DNA of 64,000 bases from Streptomyces ortus (GCF_026341275.1 NZ_JAIFZO010000002.1:1-64000); one strand, 5' to 3'. Shown: positions 25,041 to 33,349, counted from the first letter of the stretch. Translations and numbers: made by a program. The notes: a model not told the origin generated them from the sequence alone.

Positions 25041-25294
25041 AGTCGCTACATCAGCTTCATGCGGAGGGCGGCGAAGCGCGCGAGTTTGTCGAGAAGTTCG
25101 TTGAAGATCCGCATGATGGTGAGTGGAGCAGGGCGCAGGATCACTGGTCGCGGACAGTGGAGTACATCGCGCACAATGCCAAGGAGCTGGAGAGCATGCA
25201 CGCGGACGAGGCGCTACGCCGGGCCGAGCGCCTTGCTCAAATGCTGGCCTGGACGCTGGTACAAGAGCACAAGTGCTGGGCATGTGCGCTATGA
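25037..25294 (+). CDS. Small helical protein in a coupled operon
   Basis: An 85-residue acidic helical protein from GTG 25037 in a GTGA overlap (HWSRTVEYIAHNAKELESMH, ending HKCWACAL with a CxxC). It has no recognised family. Its end overlaps the following gene by four bases (ATGA). Confidence 0.55.
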   Translation: MKSLHQLHAEGGEAREFVEKFVEDPHDGEWSRAQDHWSRTVEYIAHNAKELESMHADEALRRAERLAQMLAWTLVQEHKCWACAL

Positions 25295-26067
25295 CAAGGC
25301 GTCAGCCCTCGGACGAGGGCAACTCTATGGCTCCGCGTAAGCCGGTGGACGCGGTCATCGAGCAGATGCTGCGTGATGCGTCTTCGGAGCGGCAGGCCGG
25401 TGAGATCCATCAGGTGGCCGCCATGATCGCCGCCATCGGCATGCGGACCGATCCGACAGGTGCGGACATCGACGACTTGAGGCGGCTCTTCATGGCGGCA
25501 CACGGCGGGGCAAGGGACGCGTGGAAGGCGCGCGGCCGACGATTCGGCCTGAGTGCGAGTCGCTTCTTGACCGGCCTTTCGCAGGGCATTGCCGAAGCGC
25601 GTCGAGGGAGTTCCTCACGGGGGCAGGTGCAGCGTGTGGGCGGGCAGCGCCGACGGGACCGGGATGAGTACCTCACAAACTTGGTGACGGTGCACGACAT
25701 GCGTCTCGGTCTGCTCAGCGAGGCGATCGACAACCCGGACTTCGCGGCAACCTTGGACGTGTACGCCGTCGAGGTCACACCCGCGAAGCGCAAGCAGTTC
25801 CTGTTCATCGAGGCTGTCTACAGAACCTATCTGCTGGAATGGCGGATCGGGGCCGCGACTAGGCAGGAGCTGTTCGGGAATCTGCGCATCCTCTTCGTCA
25901 ACCCGATCTTTCGCGAGTACTGGGAGGCGACACGTCCTCACAGAGCAAGTCTCGCTCCGGGCTCAGCCGAGGCAGAGATCGGGCGTATGGGAGACGCGCT
26001 GCTTATGGATCTGGACGAAGCCGATACGGACGACTGGTGGGTCGTGGGCGAGCCCCCAACCGACTGA
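25291..26067 (+). CDS. DUF6082-type protein
   Basis: A 258-residue protein if it starts at ATG 25291 in the ATGA overlap; ATG 25327, with GAGGGC before it, is the alternative. The C-terminal half is typical of DUF6082: LLSEAIDNPDFAATLDVYAV, KRKQFLFIEAVYRTYLLEWR, LFVNPIFREYWEATRPHRAS, and an LDEADTDDWWVVGEPP end. The family often carries an N-terminal membrane part, absent here. The function is unknown. A short terminator follows at 26080-26107. Confidence 0.65.
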   Translation: MTRRQPSDEGNSMAPRKPVDAVIEQMLRDASSERQAGEIHQVAAMIAAIGMRTDPTGADIDDLRRLFMAAHGGARDAWKARGRRFGLSASRFLTGLSQGIAEARRGSSSRGQVQRVGGQRRRDRDEYLTNLVTVHDMRLGLLSEAIDNPDFAATLDVYAVEVTPAKRKQFLFIEAVYRTYLLEWRIGAATRQELFGNLRILFVNPIFREYWEATRPHRASLAPGSAEAEIGRMGDALLMDLDEADTDDWWVVGEPPTD

Positions 26068-26079
26068 GCTCTGGAACAC

Positions 26080-26107
26080 AAGAGGCCCGTACCTCTGACG
26101 GCCTCTT
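26080..26107 (+). terminator. Terminator hairpin
   Basis: AAGAGGCC and GGCCTCTT are separated by 12 bases and lie 12 bases after the DUF6082-type stop. Confidence 0.6.
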
Positions 26108-26291
26108 CCTGGGTCGGTCGTGTGCGTCAGAGCATTCCGGCGGCGCGACGTGGACCGGAGCGTCTGTGGTTCCATCTCTCCCTGCCGACCGCGGCCGCCA
26201 GGAACACAAGGGCGTCGTGTTCGTACGGGTCGCTGTAGGCGCGGTGGTCGCTACTCGCAACCGCCGCCTTCCGCACCCTGTCTTGAGTGTC

Positions 26292-27533
26292 ATGACAGCC
26301 AATCGAAGGCCGCGCCCCGCCCCGAATGATCGGGAGTTGCGGCTGTGGAAGGTCGGTCGGGCACTGACCTGGGCCTTCGCCGCTGCTGTCCTGGTCTCCG
26401 GCGGTATCTTCTACGGGCTGGTAGTGCTGCTCGATTTCAAGGAGATCGACACCACCACCAAGCTCGACGCCAAGACGCTCTTCGACCTGGTGAAACTCTC
26501 CTTCGGGGTGGTCGCCGGAGCCGGCGCGCTGGTCGCCCTGGTCGTCGCCTACCGTCGTCAGCGCGTCGACGAGGCCGGCGCCCACCGTGAAGCCACCCGC
26601 CTGCACGCCGAACGCTTTTCCCAAGCCGTCGACAAACTCGGATCGGACTCACCCGCAGTCCGGCTCGGCGGCGTCCACGCCTTGTCCGGCCTCGCCGATG
26701 ACGCCCCCACGCAAGACCTACGCCAGACCTGCATCGATGTCCTGTGCGCCTATCTCCAGCTCCCCTTCACACCCGACCCCGGCAACAGCGACCCGGCACA
26801 CCAGGAGAGACACCACCGCTATCTGGCCCTTCGCAAAGTCCGGCACACAATCCTGCGCCTCATCAGCGACCACTACCGACGCCCCATGGGAACCCACCGC
26901 TCCTGGCAGGGCTGCGACCTCGACCTCAGCGGCGTCACCATCGACTGCACGATGGACTTCAGCGAAGCCGTGTTCCCTCGCGGCACGGTCAACTTCAGCG
27001 GAGCGGTGTTTCCTGGCGGCGCGCTGCACTTCAACCGCGCGGTGTTCTGTGGTGGCGCGGTGTACTTCGGCGACGCCGTGTTCTCCGGCAGCGCGGTCTA
27101 CTTCAGCGGGGCAGCCTTCTCCGGTGGCACGATGCACTTCACCGATGCCGTCTTCTCCGGTGGCACGGTCTACTTCAGCGGAGCGGTCTTCTCCGGCGGC
27201 ACAGTGCACTTCAGCGATGCCGTCTTCTCCGGTGGCACGGCGCATTTCAGCGACGCCGTTTTCTGCGGCAGCACGGTGCATTTCCGCGACGCGCTGTTCC
27301 GTGGTGGCGCGGTGTACTTCCGCGGAGCGGTGTTCTCCGGCGGGACGGTGCACTTCCGCGACGCCGTGTTCTCCGGCGGCACGATGAACTTCCGAGGGGC
27401 GGTGTTCTCCGGCAGCACGGTGCACTTCAGAGGTGTAACGGGCCCGGTTCCCGAAGGGCTTCTCTCTGCCGTCGGTATTCCGGTTCCGGCGACGGTCGCT
27501 CTTGCTGCCGCATGGCTGCCGGAGAGGACTTAA
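26292..27533 (+). CDS. Membrane protein with thirteen 12-residue pentapeptide-like repeats
   Basis: A 413-residue protein from ATG 26292 (the frame is open further upstream). Two membrane helices (about residues 19-42 and 62-85) are followed by a charged helical domain like that of Streptomyces pentapeptide-repeat proteins (FSQAVDKLGSDSPAVRLGGV, HALSGLADDA). From residue 223 come thirteen perfect-length repeats of 12 residues with consensus F(S/R)(G/D)AVFSGGTV(H/Y), then a short tail. The repeats should form a stacked beta helix with Phe and Ala/Val in the core. Standard pentapeptide proteins have a period of five, so the 12-residue period is unusual. No enzymatic motif is seen. Confidence 0.75.
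   Translation: MTANRRPRPAPNDRELRLWKVGRALTWAFAAAVLVSGGIFYGLVVLLDFKEIDTTTKLDAKTLFDLVKLSFGVVAGAGALVALVVAYRRQRVDEAGAHREATRLHAERFSQAVDKLGSDSPAVRLGGVHALSGLADDAPTQDLRQTCIDVLCAYLQLPFTPDPGNSDPAHQERHHRYLALRKVRHTILRLISDHYRRPMGTHRSWQGCDLDLSGVTIDCTMDFSEAVFPRGTVNFSGAVFPGGALHFNRAVFCGGAVYFGDAVFSGSAVYFSGAAFSGGTMHFTDAVFSGGTVYFSGAVFSGGTVHFSDAVFSGGTAHFSDAVFCGSTVHFRDALFRGGAVYFRGAVFSGGTVHFRDAVFSGGTMNFRGAVFSGSTVHFRGVTGPVPEGLLSAVGIPVPATVALAAAWLPERT
26958..27425 (+). repeat. Thirteen tandem 36-bp units
   Basis: Each unit begins TTC and encodes 12 residues. The units vary at silent positions, so the array is selected as protein rather than recently slipped. It would be prone to copy-number change by recombination. 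Confidence 0.8.
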
Positions 27534-27894
27534 CCGGCCGTCTGCGAATCCCGCCCACATCTGTACCAGTGGGAGGCGCCTCACCTACCTTCCGCCAATG
27601 GCCTGAGGCCAGGACGACGGCGGGGACAGGGCAGGGATGTCGGGGCACACCCTCAGCCCCTGCCAGCACTGGCTTGCGGGCATCACTCCCCACTTGGGGA
27701 GTCCACCGGACACCGAAAGCAAGGGACCGAACCGCTAGGTCAGGCCTAGCCCCGCATCAAACCCGGATGCTCCGGGCGGTGCAGTACCTCGGGCCCCTCA
27801 CGGCACACGGCAGTTGCGCCGCTTACCCCTGCCTCCCTCACAGTCCGGGGTGTCCGGAGGGGACATCTTTTTCTGGAGACTGAGGAGGACATTC
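27534..27894. other. Interval without a gene
   Basis: No gene is seen. ACTCCCC and GGGGAGT around ACTT (27685-27702) form a hairpin that may end the repeat-protein transcript. Confidence 0.4.
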
Positions 27895-28047
27895 ATGCCG
27901 TCCAACGACCGCACCCTGATCGTCACGGTGGCTGCGATCGGTGCCGCTGTCGCCGGCATCGCCGTGGTGGTCGCTCCTGCGCTTATGCCGACGCTGGGAG
28001 TCACACTGGCGGCTTTCACGGCGCTGATGCTGGTCCTGAAGATGTGA
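27895..28047 (+). CDS. Very small membrane protein
   Basis: A 50-residue protein from ATG 27895 with an excellent GAGGAGG site seven bases upstream. Almost the whole chain is hydrophobic (VTVAAIGAAVAGIAVVVAP, then TLGVTLAAFTALMLVL), forming two helices. The family is unknown. Confidence 0.55.
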   Translation: MPSNDRTLIVTVAAIGAAVAGIAVVVAPALMPTLGVTLAAFTALMLVLKM

Positions 28048-28146
28048 GTGGCCCAAAACGCAAAGTGGCGCAGCCACGACGGACGCCACACGTACTCGCG
28101 GATCCATGCAGCCTGCTCAGGGGGCATCGAGTCACCGCCGGTGGTG

Positions 28147-28524
28147 TCAGCCACCGTTCGCCTCCCCGTCGGGTGCGGGGTGGGCGTGGGTGTAGCGGAT
28201 GGGCTTGCCGAGGCTGCGGGAATACGCGATCTCACGGGCCGTGCTGTCGCCGATGTATCCGTCCGGACAGACCACGAGGACCTCGTCAGCGAGGTCGATC
28301 TTCCGCAGGTGCAGGTCGTCCAGCACCTGCTTGAGGCGGTCTGCTTGAACGGGGTCGGCCCACAGCGGGTGGGACTGCTTGAGGTTGCAGCCGGGGGCGA
28401 GGACGATGCGGCCAGCCGCTGTCTCGTACAGGGTGGCTTCGGCAAACTGCTCCCAGTACCGGGTCGATCCGCACAGGACGACGATCGGCGGGCGGGAGGC
28501 GGTGTTGGCGGTCTGGTGACGCAT
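28147..28524 (-). CDS. Nucleoside 2-deoxyribosyltransferase-like protein
   Basis: A 125-residue protein from ATG 28524 behind AGGAAGGA. The Rossmann-like pattern VVLCGSTRYWEQFAEA, VLAPGC, KIDLADEVLVVCPDGYIGDS, then TAREIAYSRSLGKPIRY is that of the small nucleoside 2-deoxyribosyltransferase/DUF4406 group. Its members act on nucleoside N-glycosidic bonds, and related folds occur in phages and plasmids. Substrate and role are not shown here. The C-terminal tail is short and Pro-rich. Confidence 0.65.
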   Translation of the reverse strand: MRHQTANTASRPPIVVLCGSTRYWEQFAEATLYETAAGRIVLAPGCNLKQSHPLWADPVQADRLKQVLDDLHLRKIDLADEVLVVCPDGYIGDSTAREIAYSRSLGKPIRYTHAHPAPDGEANGG

Positions 28525-28845
28525 GGGTTCCTTCCTGGACAGGGTGAATCGAGGTCGCCGTCAGGTGGCGGCCGCCCAAGTGAGTTGAGCCGGGCAGGGG
28601 GTTCCACGGGTCGTCCAGTTGCCCGGCGGGTTCGGCGGCGCGCAGGTGCACGGTGGCAGGGACTGCGTGATCGGTTGAGAAGTCCGCGACGTGGCCGCGG
28701 GGGAGGATCAGGAGCGGGCTGTCGGCGCGGCTGCCACCGGGGTTTGATCGCCAGAGTGTGGTGCCGTGCGGGTACGACCGCGTTGGCGGGTGCCTATTAC
28801 CGGATTACGGCATGCGGCTCTCAAACAGACAGCACAGTGGGTGCC
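28525..28845. other. Divergent intergenic region
   Basis: This lies between the start of the deoxyribosyltransferase-like gene (minus) and the gene at 28846 (plus). It should carry two promoters. I see no gene and no clear operator. Confidence 0.35.
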
Positions 28846-29322
28846 ATGAATCTATGGGCGATCATCATCACGGCCGCTACCGGGCTGCTCGGCGCTGGTA
28901 TCGGCAGCGCCAGCGTTCTTCTCAGCGAGCGGTGGCGAGCACGGACCTCAGCTGATCAAGATCGGCGCGCAGCCGATCTGCGTCTCCGGGACGAACGTAA
29001 AGAGGTGTTGATCCGCTTCTTCTCACTTGTGCGAGCACTCGAGCGGGTTGCGGAGCGGCGCTACGACGGCGAAGAGGTAGCAGCCGAGGAGGTCGCAGAC
29101 CTGACCAGTCGCCTTTGGCTGCTCCATGTCGAGGTGCACCTGCTCTGTACACAGCCGGTAGCCGATGCGGTCTACACCCTTAGCGAGCGACTCACCGAAT
29201 CAGCAAGGCAGCTCACGGAGGAGGCCGTACACATTCACCTTTCTGAAGCTCGCCTCGCCGCCATTTCTACTGCACGTGCGGAACTCGGCATTTCAGGCAG
29301 CCTCTCCCTTGCCCAAGCGTAG
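28846..29322 (+). CDS. Membrane-anchored helical protein
   Basis: A 158-residue protein from ATG 28846. One N-terminal helix (WAIIITAATGLLGAGIGSAS) anchors a long charged helical domain (RRAADLRLRDERKEVLIRFF, LTSRLWLLHVEVHLL). It has no recognised family. It resembles the gene at 35663 in overall design. Confidence 0.5.
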   Translation: MNLWAIIITAATGLLGAGIGSASVLLSERWRARTSADQDRRAADLRLRDERKEVLIRFFSLVRALERVAERRYDGEEVAAEEVADLTSRLWLLHVEVHLLCTQPVADAVYTLSERLTESARQLTEEAVHIHLSEARLAAISTARAELGISGSLSLAQA

Positions 29323-29451
29323 ATTCACGCCCCCGTCGTCCCGTTAACGGCTCGTGCCCCTCGCTACCGGTGAGGGTGGCTCTGGCTGGGCGGGCGTCGG
29401 TGAGTGCGGTCATGGGCTGCTGATTCCTTCGCAAAGCGCGGGCGTTAGCGC

Positions 29452-29489
29452 TGCGGGGCGGCCGGAGCAGTGTCGACGGCCGCCCCGCA
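29452..29489. terminator. Terminator hairpin after the clamp gene
   Basis: A 13-bp perfect stem (TGCGGGGCGGCCG with its complement) lies 17 bases beyond the stop of the minus-strand sliding-clamp gene. Confidence 0.7.
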
Positions 29490-29505
29490 TGCCTGAGGGG
29501 TGGGG

Positions 29506-30636
29506 TCAGCTGGTGAGACGGACCGGCATGAGCGCGTAGCGCAGGGCGTGGTCGTGGCTGTCGTGGCCGCGCAGGACGGCCGGTTTGGTGGGGGAGGTGA
29601 ACTGGAAGTCGACGGCGGTTGCGCCGCCGGCGGTGAGCGCGTTGAGGCCGTCCACGAGGAAGCCCGGGTTGAACGCGATGTTCAGTTCTTCGCCGCGGAG
29701 GGCGGTGTCGACGGTGTCGACGGCTTGCGCGTCGTCGCTGCTGCCGGCTTCCAGCACGAGGGAGCCGTCGGCGGTGAAGGTCAGCCGGACGGGGGTGCTC
29801 CTGGTGGCGACCAGGGCGACGCGCTGGACGGCTTCCTTGAGCACGGTGATCTCTACGGTGGCGGTGTGGGCGAACTCGGTGGGGAAGAGCGTGCTGTAGG
29901 CGGGCAGGGAGCCCTCGATGGCGCGCAAGGTGGAGGTGCTGGTCTCGCTGCGCACGGTGAACAGACCCGAGTTGCTGTCGCCGGGGATGGTCAGGTCGAC
30001 GGTGGGGTCATCGGCGCAGGCCTTGACCGCGTCCAGGAGGCGCGTGCCGGGGGCGAGGGCGGTGCGCTCTCCGGTCAGGTCGCAGTGCTTCCAGGTGAGG
30101 GTGCGTACCGCGAACCGGTAGCGGTCGGTGGCGGTGAAGGTGAGCGTGCCCGCCTCCTGGTCGTGGTGCAGGGAGATCCCCGAGAGGACGGGCAAGGCGT
30201 CGTCGTTGCCGAGCGCGGCAGCGACCTGGGTAACGGCTTCGGCCAGCGCCGGGCCGGGCAGCGTGCCGGATCCGGTGCCGGGGTCGGGGAGCTGCGGGTA
30301 GTCCTCCAGCGGCAGCGTGGGCAGGGTGAACCGGGCACTGCCTGCGGTCAGGATCAGGCGGGGTCCGTCGAGTTCGATGCGTACGGTGCCGCGGATGCGA
30401 GCGGCGATGTCGGTGAGGAGCCGGCCGGAGACGAGAGCGCGGCCGGGGCCGGTGACGGCGGCCGGGATCGTGGTGTCGCTGGACGTCTCGTAATCGAAGG
30501 CGCTGATACGCAGCATGTCGTCGGTGGCGGTCAGGAGCAGTCCGGCCAGGACGGGGGCGGGCGGTTTGGCGGGCAGGCTGTGGGCGGCGTAACTGACGGC
30601 CGCGGCGAGGTCGATCTGGTCGACGGTGAACTGCAC
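29506..30636 (-). CDS. dnaN: DNA polymerase III beta sliding clamp paralogue
   Basis: A 376-residue protein, the normal length of a beta clamp. It starts at GTG 30636 after AGGAA. Three clamp domains are recognisable by the opening MQFTVDQIDLAAAVSYAA, VLAGLLLTATDDMLRISAFD, LPVLSGISLHHD, TATDRYRFAVRTL, and the family's C-terminal end LMPVRL. The clamp holds polymerases on DNA. A plasmid-borne second copy is unusual; it could bias polymerase use or help plasmid replication. Flanking hairpins suggest its own transcript. Confidence 0.88.
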   Translation of the reverse strand: MQFTVDQIDLAAAVSYAAHSLPAKPPAPVLAGLLLTATDDMLRISAFDYETSSDTTIPAAVTGPGRALVSGRLLTDIAARIRGTVRIELDGPRLILTAGSARFTLPTLPLEDYPQLPDPGTGSGTLPGPALAEAVTQVAAALGNDDALPVLSGISLHHDQEAGTLTFTATDRYRFAVRTLTWKHCDLTGERTALAPGTRLLDAVKACADDPTVDLTIPGDSNSGLFTVRSETSTSTLRAIEGSLPAYSTLFPTEFAHTATVEITVLKEAVQRVALVATRSTPVRLTFTADGSLVLEAGSSDDAQAVDTVDTALRGEELNIAFNPGFLVDGLNALTAGGATAVDFQFTSPTKPAVLRGHDSHDHALRYALMPVRLTS

Positions 30637-30682
30637 GAAGAGTTCCTGTCTGTGAGGTCGGTGGTGCCGGTCGGCGAAAAGC

Positions 30683-30725
30683 GGTCTGGGCGGGGCCGCC
30701 CACGACAGGCGGCCCCGCCCGGACC
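30683..30725. terminator. Hairpin between clamp gene and upstream gene
   Basis: An 18-bp stem with one mismatch (left arm 30683-30700, right arm 30708-30725), loop CACGACA. It separates the clamp gene from the minus-strand unit to its right. Confidence 0.65.
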
Positions 30726-30750
30726 GGGGACGTGCACAGGTAGGGGTATG

Positions 30751-31087
30751 TCAGGGGGTGTCGTCGCGTATCCAGCACCACGACGTGAGTTCGTAGGTGG
30801 CCAGCGCGCACAGCGGGATCTGCTGGCGTTGCCCGTCCTCGTCTTCGACGGTGAGCTGGTCGGTGTCCCTGCGGACGATGACCAGCAGGCCGGGGGCGGG
30901 GTCGGTGATGTCGGGGCGCGGTGTCCAGGCTTGGCCGGGTTCGGCCAGCCACCACGGGTCTCCGGCGAGGACGCCTTCGCAGACGATCCGGTTCCGGCAG
31001 CAGGTCGTCGCGCATCAGCTCGCGTACGAGGGGGTTGATGACGCGGGCGGTGCGCTCGGGTCCGATGAGGTGGTCGACGGAGGGCAT
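30751..31087 (-). pseudogene. Plasmid protein gene with an apparent frameshift
   Basis: From ATG 31087 the frame gives MPSVDHLIGPERTARVINPL and VRELMRDDLLP. A plus-one shift near 30985 is then needed to continue as RIVCEGVLAGDPWWLAEPGQ, ITDPAPGLLVIVRRDTDQL and CALATYELTSWCWIRDDTP before TGA at 30751. Both halves have strong coding bias. A recent mutation, a sequencing error or programmed frameshifting are possible. The family is unknown; the protein would have about 110 residues. Confidence 0.55.
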
Positions 31088-31362
31088 GCGGCGGTCCTTC
31101 CTCGATGGCGGCTGTACGGGTCGGTGGCCGACGGAGCGGGATCAGGCGTGGGGTGGGGTTCCTGCGGTCCGGCACGGCCGGAGAGTACCGGGTGGGGCAG
31201 CTTCAGCAGCTGCGCGAGCGCCTGGCGGGCGGACAGGTCGTGGGCGGGGTCATGGATGAATCCGGCAGCCGTGGCGAGTTGGCCGCGCAGTTTCTGCAGT
31301 TCGTCTTCGGCGATGCGCAGGAGTGCCGGGGTGCTTGTCGCTCCGGCACCGTGTGTGGTCAT
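31015..31362 (-). CDS. Small helical protein, unknown
   Basis: From ATG 31362 the protein begins MTTHGAGATSTPALLRIAED with a helical core (LQKLRGQLATAAGFI, ARQALAQLLKLPHPVL) and a disordered Pro/Ser tail. The frame ends at 31015 and so overlaps the next gene by about 70 bases, which is long; the true end may differ. A GGAGG lies ten bases before the ATG. The family is not recognised. Confidence 0.45.
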   Translation of the reverse strand: MTTHGAGATSTPALLRIAEDELQKLRGQLATAAGFIHDPAHDLSARQALAQLLKLPHPVLSGRAGPQEPHPTPDPAPSATDPYSRHRGRTAACPPSTTSSDPSAPPASSTPSYAS

Positions 31363-31531
31363 GTCGTAGGGCCTCCGTCCCTTCCTGACGGGGGAAGTGG
31401 GGCGTGCCCTCAGCCGGTCAGCCAGGGGGGTGCGCCCCACGTGCGCGAGTGCGCGGAGGGGGATGGCAGCCGGGGCAGCCGGACGCGGGGGTCGACGGCT
31501 GCCCCGGGCCGTATCAGGGGGTGTCGGCTGG

Positions 31532-32104
31532 TCAGGCCGACTTGGGCTGGTTCAGGCGGGGCAGCCCGCGGCCGTAGTGCTGTTGGGCGGCCGCATCCAG
31601 GAGCGCGCGGTTGCTCTGCTGCCGGACGGCAGGAAGCCCCCGCCGCGGACGCAGGGGCCCGTTGACGTCACGGTCCAGCCGCACGATCCGTGACTGGGAG
31701 ACCGTCAGCGGATCGTGGCGGGCCGCGGCAGCCCGCTCCCGGCGGTTCTGGTCCTGAGCTGCGAGGACATCGATCCAGTCGGGTCCGAGGCGGTCGGCGA
31801 GCCGCTCACGCAGGACGGTGCGCTGCCTCGGGGTGGTGGCCGCGAAGACCCCAGTGCGGGTGGCCTGTTTGTTGACCAGCGCCCACCGCAGGCACGCGGC
31901 GGCGATCGGGCAGCCGGCACACGCCGCGTCGGCCTGCGCCAGCCGCTTCTCCGTCGCCGCACGGTCGGCGACGCGGTCACCGGCGGCGAAGTCGAACAGG
32001 GACGGCTTCTCCTGGCAGACCGTGCGGGTGGGCGTGTGGGGGAAGGGGAAGCGCGGGTCGAGATCCACATAGTCGGTGGGCTTGGGAATGCCGGGCCGGC
32101 TCAT
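31532..32104 (-). CDS. WhiB-like iron-sulfur regulator
   Basis: A 190-residue WhiB-family protein from ATG 32104. The four cluster-binding cysteines C30, C62, C65 and C71 have the canonical spacing Cx(31)Cx2Cx5C. The turn motif is TGVFAATT where most members have G(V/I)WGG, a notable change. The C-terminal 100 residues (RIVRLDRDVNGPLRPRRGLP) are longer than in most WhiB proteins and basic, probably contacting DNA or sigma factor. Its ATG overlaps the stop of the ASCH gene (ATGA), so it is translated with it. Confidence 0.85.
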   Translation of the reverse strand: MSRPGIPKPTDYVDLDPRFPFPHTPTRTVCQEKPSLFDFAAGDRVADRAATEKRLAQADAACAGCPIAAACLRWALVNKQATRTGVFAATTPRQRTVLRERLADRLGPDWIDVLAAQDQNRRERAAAARHDPLTVSQSRIVRLDRDVNGPLRPRRGLPAVRQQSNRALLDAAAQQHYGRGLPRLNQPKSA

Positions 32105-32568
32105 GACGTGGCCTCCGGGAACAGTGCGGTCAGGTGGGGGAGTTGGAGCAGGACCTGCTCGAAGACGGGCTGCGGAACACGCCATGGCCCGAGCGCTCCG
32201 GGGCAGGGCACGGGCAGCGGCAGGACGTGGACGTCATCGAGGTCGAGGTGGAAGCAGCCGGGCTGCGCCCACGGACTGCACAGGTCTCCCGCCTCGGTGC
32301 GGGAGTCGTGGGATCCGGTGATCCGGATGACACCTAGGACCGCGCTGAACTGCAGCTGATGGCCGCGGATCGTGCGGGCCACGAGCGGGTCGCGCAGAGC
32401 GGCCCGGTCCATGGTCTTCTCCGCCCCGCAATGCAGCAGTCGCCAGCCCGGCGCCCACGGCTTCGGCCGGTTCTCCACGCGCTTGCGGCCGCGCGCGATG
32501 CACGTCCCCCAGGGTTCTTTGACGGTGATGCCGCGCAGCCAGTCGGGGGCGTGCAGCGGGGCCGTCAT
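32101..32568 (-). CDS. ASCH/PUA-like domain protein
   Basis: A 155-residue protein from ATG 32568. The opening GITVKEPWGTCIARGRKRVE followed by NRPKPW and GWRLLHCG is the ASCH-type beta barrel signature, with the basic groove expected for RNA or modified-nucleotide binding. It overlaps both neighbours by four bases, between a GGDEF protein and a WhiB regulator. The target is unknown. Confidence 0.7.
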   Translation of the reverse strand: MTAPLHAPDWLRGITVKEPWGTCIARGRKRVENRPKPWAPGWRLLHCGAEKTMDRAALRDPLVARTIRGHQLQFSAVLGVIRITGSHDSRTEAGDLCSPWAQPGCFHLDLDDVHVLPLPVPCPGALGPWRVPQPVFEQVLLQLPHLTALFPEATS

Positions 32569-33266
32569 CGCGCCGCCAGCGCGGTGCCGGGACGGCCAGG
32601 ACGGCGGCCGTGCACCGCAGGCACGTACGCGTCCCGGCGGGCCGCCCTATACCCGACCGGCTGCTCGCCGGTCTTGACCCGGTACATCGCCACGTCCGCA
32701 CTCCGCAGGATCCGCGAGGCACCGACCCCCTCCGGCAGGACGGTGGCGCGGGCGATACCGATGGACACCGACGGGCGCAGGACCTGCCCCTCGATGCCGT
32801 GCAGCAGCTGCCCCTCGTGCCGGATGGGCTGCGCCAGCACCTCGCGCAGCGCAAGGACTTCACGCACCGCCGCAGCCGGCGGCATCAGCACCGCGGCCCC
32901 GAACTCGTCACCACCCAGACGCGCGGCGATCCCGCTCCGGCCGGCCGCCCACGTACTGAGGCGACGGCCGACCGCGGCGATCAGGACGTCACCGGTAGCG
33001 TGCCCAAGGCTGTCGTTGACGGTCTTGAGTCCGTCGGCGTCGCAGACGAGGACGTGCAGCAGCTCGCGGCGTGTGTGCGCGAGGCGGTCGATGCGGTGCA
33101 TGAGGATGTCGCGGCCGGGCAGCCCGGTGAGCGGGTCCCGGCGGGCCGTGTGCAACTGGCGCCGCACCCGGACGTCGTCGGCGACGACGGCCAGGGCGAG
33201 CGGCAGCGCGGTCGCGGTGATGAGGAGTGTGCGGGTCGGCAGCCGTAAGGCGCCGGGTCCGGGCAT
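32565..33266 (-). CDS. GGDEF diguanylate cyclase
   Basis: A 233-residue protein from ATG 33266. A single membrane helix (LLITATALPLALAVVADDV) leads into a GGDEF domain: RDPLTGLPGRDILMHRIDRL, VLVCDADGLKTVNDSLGHA, and an intact LGGDEFGA active site. It should make cyclic di-GMP, which in Streptomyces controls the BldD-dependent switch to sporulation. There is no separate sensor domain. Its stop overlaps the ASCH gene (ATGA). Confidence 0.82.
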   Translation of the reverse strand: MPGPGALRLPTRTLLITATALPLALAVVADDVRVRRQLHTARRDPLTGLPGRDILMHRIDRLAHTRRELLHVLVCDADGLKTVNDSLGHATGDVLIAAVGRRLSTWAAGRSGIAARLGGDEFGAAVLMPPAAAVREVLALREVLAQPIRHEGQLLHGIEGQVLRPSVSIGIARATVLPEGVGASRILRSADVAMYRVKTGEQPVGYRAARRDAYVPAVHGRRPGRPGTALAAR

Positions 33267-33307
33267 GATGGTCTCCAGTTCTCGCCCTTTGCGGGGGCGG
33301 GTATGGG

Positions 33308-33349
33308 AGAGGCGCACCCCGGCTTTGCATGGCACGGGGGTGCGCCTCT
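33308..33349. terminator. Hairpin in the divergent region
   Basis: A 13-bp perfect stem (AGAGGCGCACCCC with its complement), loop of 16 bases, lies between the starts of the GGDEF gene (minus) and the Excalibur gene (plus). Being upstream of both, it may insulate them or be a boundary left by insertion. Confidence 0.5.
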
